DNA from: an uncultured Bryobacterales bacterium | GTDB taxonomy: Bacteria > Acidobacteriota > Terriglobia > Bryobacterales > UBA6623 | Reading direction: 5' to 3' | DNA: 64,000 nucleotides | Assembly: GCA_951813605.1 (NCBI GenBank) | Contig: OX638379.1 | Span: 4,290,062-4,354,061, forward strand | Part shown: positions 63,401 to 64,000 of the stretch, in pieces | Position numbering within the stretch: position 1 is the stretch's first letter | Layout: every line of letters begins with the position of its first letter | The notes under the pieces: generated by a model | What the model was told of the DNA's origin: nothing | Database searches by the model: none | What the model saw: the letters and a program-made list of their open reading frames with translations, nothing else | Translations under genes and position numbers: made by a program

Positions 63401-64000
63401 CTAGCCCTTGATTACGGCGACGGTGAAAGCAGCCGCGACCGGGTCGATGGCCGCATCCGTCGTGTTCGCGGCCCGTATCCGGACCTTGCCCGCCTCGGGC
63501 ACGTGGGCGTAGTAGACGAGCCCGCCGTCCGGTGCCGCGGGCAGCCCCAGCGCCACGAGGTCGCCGACAGACGCTCCGGGCAGGTCGATGTCCTTGTGCG
63601 AGTGCGCCCCGCCCGCCATGTCGGCGAAGTCCAGGTCCGCCGAGGCGCTCAGGACGCGCGGGCCCCTCGGGGGCCCCTCGACGTCGACCCACACGCCGTC
63701 GTGGCCGACCGCGACGACGATGCCCGCAGGGGAGCGAGCGTGGCCTCCGTCGCTGGCCGCGACCGTCTCGTCGTCGACGACGTAGCAGGGCGAGCCGATT
63801 CGCGCGGCGGTCACCGCGTCAGTGCCCGCGGAGTTGTTCCACAGGAACGCTCCCTTGCGGCGCACCAGGACAGAGACGTCCCCGGCCATGCTGCCGGCGT
63901 TGGAGACGCCCTCCTCGAAGCAGCCGAGAACGATCAGCCCGGCGCCGGCCGGGGGCGCTCCGGACCCGCCGCCCGCGCCGGCGATCTCCGGGGTCTTGGC
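63401..64000 (-). CDS. Mu-like phage head-region protein (5' end outside the window)
   Basis: Reading frame open to the right edge (200 codons seen). Within it, LIVLGCFEEGVSNAGS, VSVLVRRKGAFLWNNSAG, ARIGSPCYVVDDETVAASDG and SPAGIVVAVGHDGVWVDVEG resemble the small protein commonly encoded just upstream of gpT in Mu-like prophages. The ATG at 63889 lies inside this conserved stretch, so it is not the true start. 27 bp before gpT. High GC like gpT. Confidence 0.65.
   Translation of the reverse strand, partial: AKTPEIAGAGGGSGAPPAGAGLIVLGCFEEGVSNAGSMAGDVSVLVRRKGAFLWNNSAGTDAVTAARIGSPCYVVDDETVAASDGGHARSPAGIVVAVGHDGVWVDVEGPPRGPRVLSASADLDFADMAGGAHSHKDIDLPGASVGDLVALGLPAAPDGGLVYYAHVPEAGKVRIRAANTTDAAIDPVAAAFTVAVIKG

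Overview
The window looks like a chromosomal segment of a high-GC Gram-negative bacterium, most likely an acidobacterium of the Bryobacterales/Solibacter type. That assignment is inference from gene content: an Oar-like TonB-dependent receptor plus a shortened relative, Cys-type lipoprotein sulfatases, a DUF1549/DUF1553 protein paired with a Tat-exported DUF1501 protein, a DUF1080 protein, three Tat-signal Gfo/Idh/MocA oxidoreductases and a PQQ dehydrogenase with a di-haem cytochrome. No rRNA or other phylogenetic marker is present. About 85% of the window is coding, with several 0.7-1 kb gaps in which I see no gene.

Layout. 0-11 kb: a potassium-channel pore protein that lacks S1/S2, two sulfatases, a gamma-glutamyltransferase, the hisZ-hisG pair and a drastically shortened Oar-like receptor. 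11.5-17 kb: korAB (2-oxoacid:ferredoxin oxidoreductase), then convergent GT39 glycosyltransferase and DUF1080 genes. 17.5-25.9 kb: DUF1549/1553 and DUF1501 genes, a NUDT19-like Nudix/metallo-beta-lactamase fusion, a 41% GC spacer, trpF, a Gly/Met-rich membrane protein overlapping a methyltransferase, and a bactofilin. 25.9-32.7 kb: a Gfo/Idh protein divergent from an unusual enolase, a PRC/MgtE_N/CBS protein followed by a divergent NRAMP-like transporter, and rmuC. 33.4-39.5 kb: a tightly packed run (conserved unknown protein, BadF-type sugar kinase, AlkA-like glycosylase, MutT) followed by a PhoD-like lipoprotein, a thioredoxin-fold protein and a YheT-like hydrolase. 40.5-51.7 kb: a full-length Oar receptor, two Gfo/Idh proteins, cytochrome c with PQQ dehydrogenase, and a 5'-nucleotidase. 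51.9-61.9 kb: tRNA-Ile2(CAT), argJ, fmt, def, an FG-GAP/VCBS protein, trpB, then birA-coaX-pncB and an RRM protein whose leader carries a hairpin against the Shine-Dalgarno sequence. 62.2-64 kb: a decayed tyrosine-recombinase tail abutting Mu-like head genes that run off the right edge.

How the genes fit together. Much of the accessory content points to scavenging of complex organic matter outside the cytoplasm: sulfatases, GGT, phosphatases, a nucleotidase, TonB uptake, sugar oxidoreductases and PQQ oxidation feeding cytochrome c. The rest is scattered housekeeping: his, trp and arg enzymes, NAD/CoA/biotin cofactor genes and initiator-tRNA formylation. The points most worth a second look are the PRC/MgtE_N/CBS-NRAMP pair, the enolase with two altered catalytic positions, the Nudix-MBL fusion, the conserved unknown protein at 33.4 kb, the shortened Oar receptor, the RRM leader hairpin and the integrase/head-gene junction. 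I did not find a clear novel defence or mobile system; the Mu-like region is cut by the window edge.
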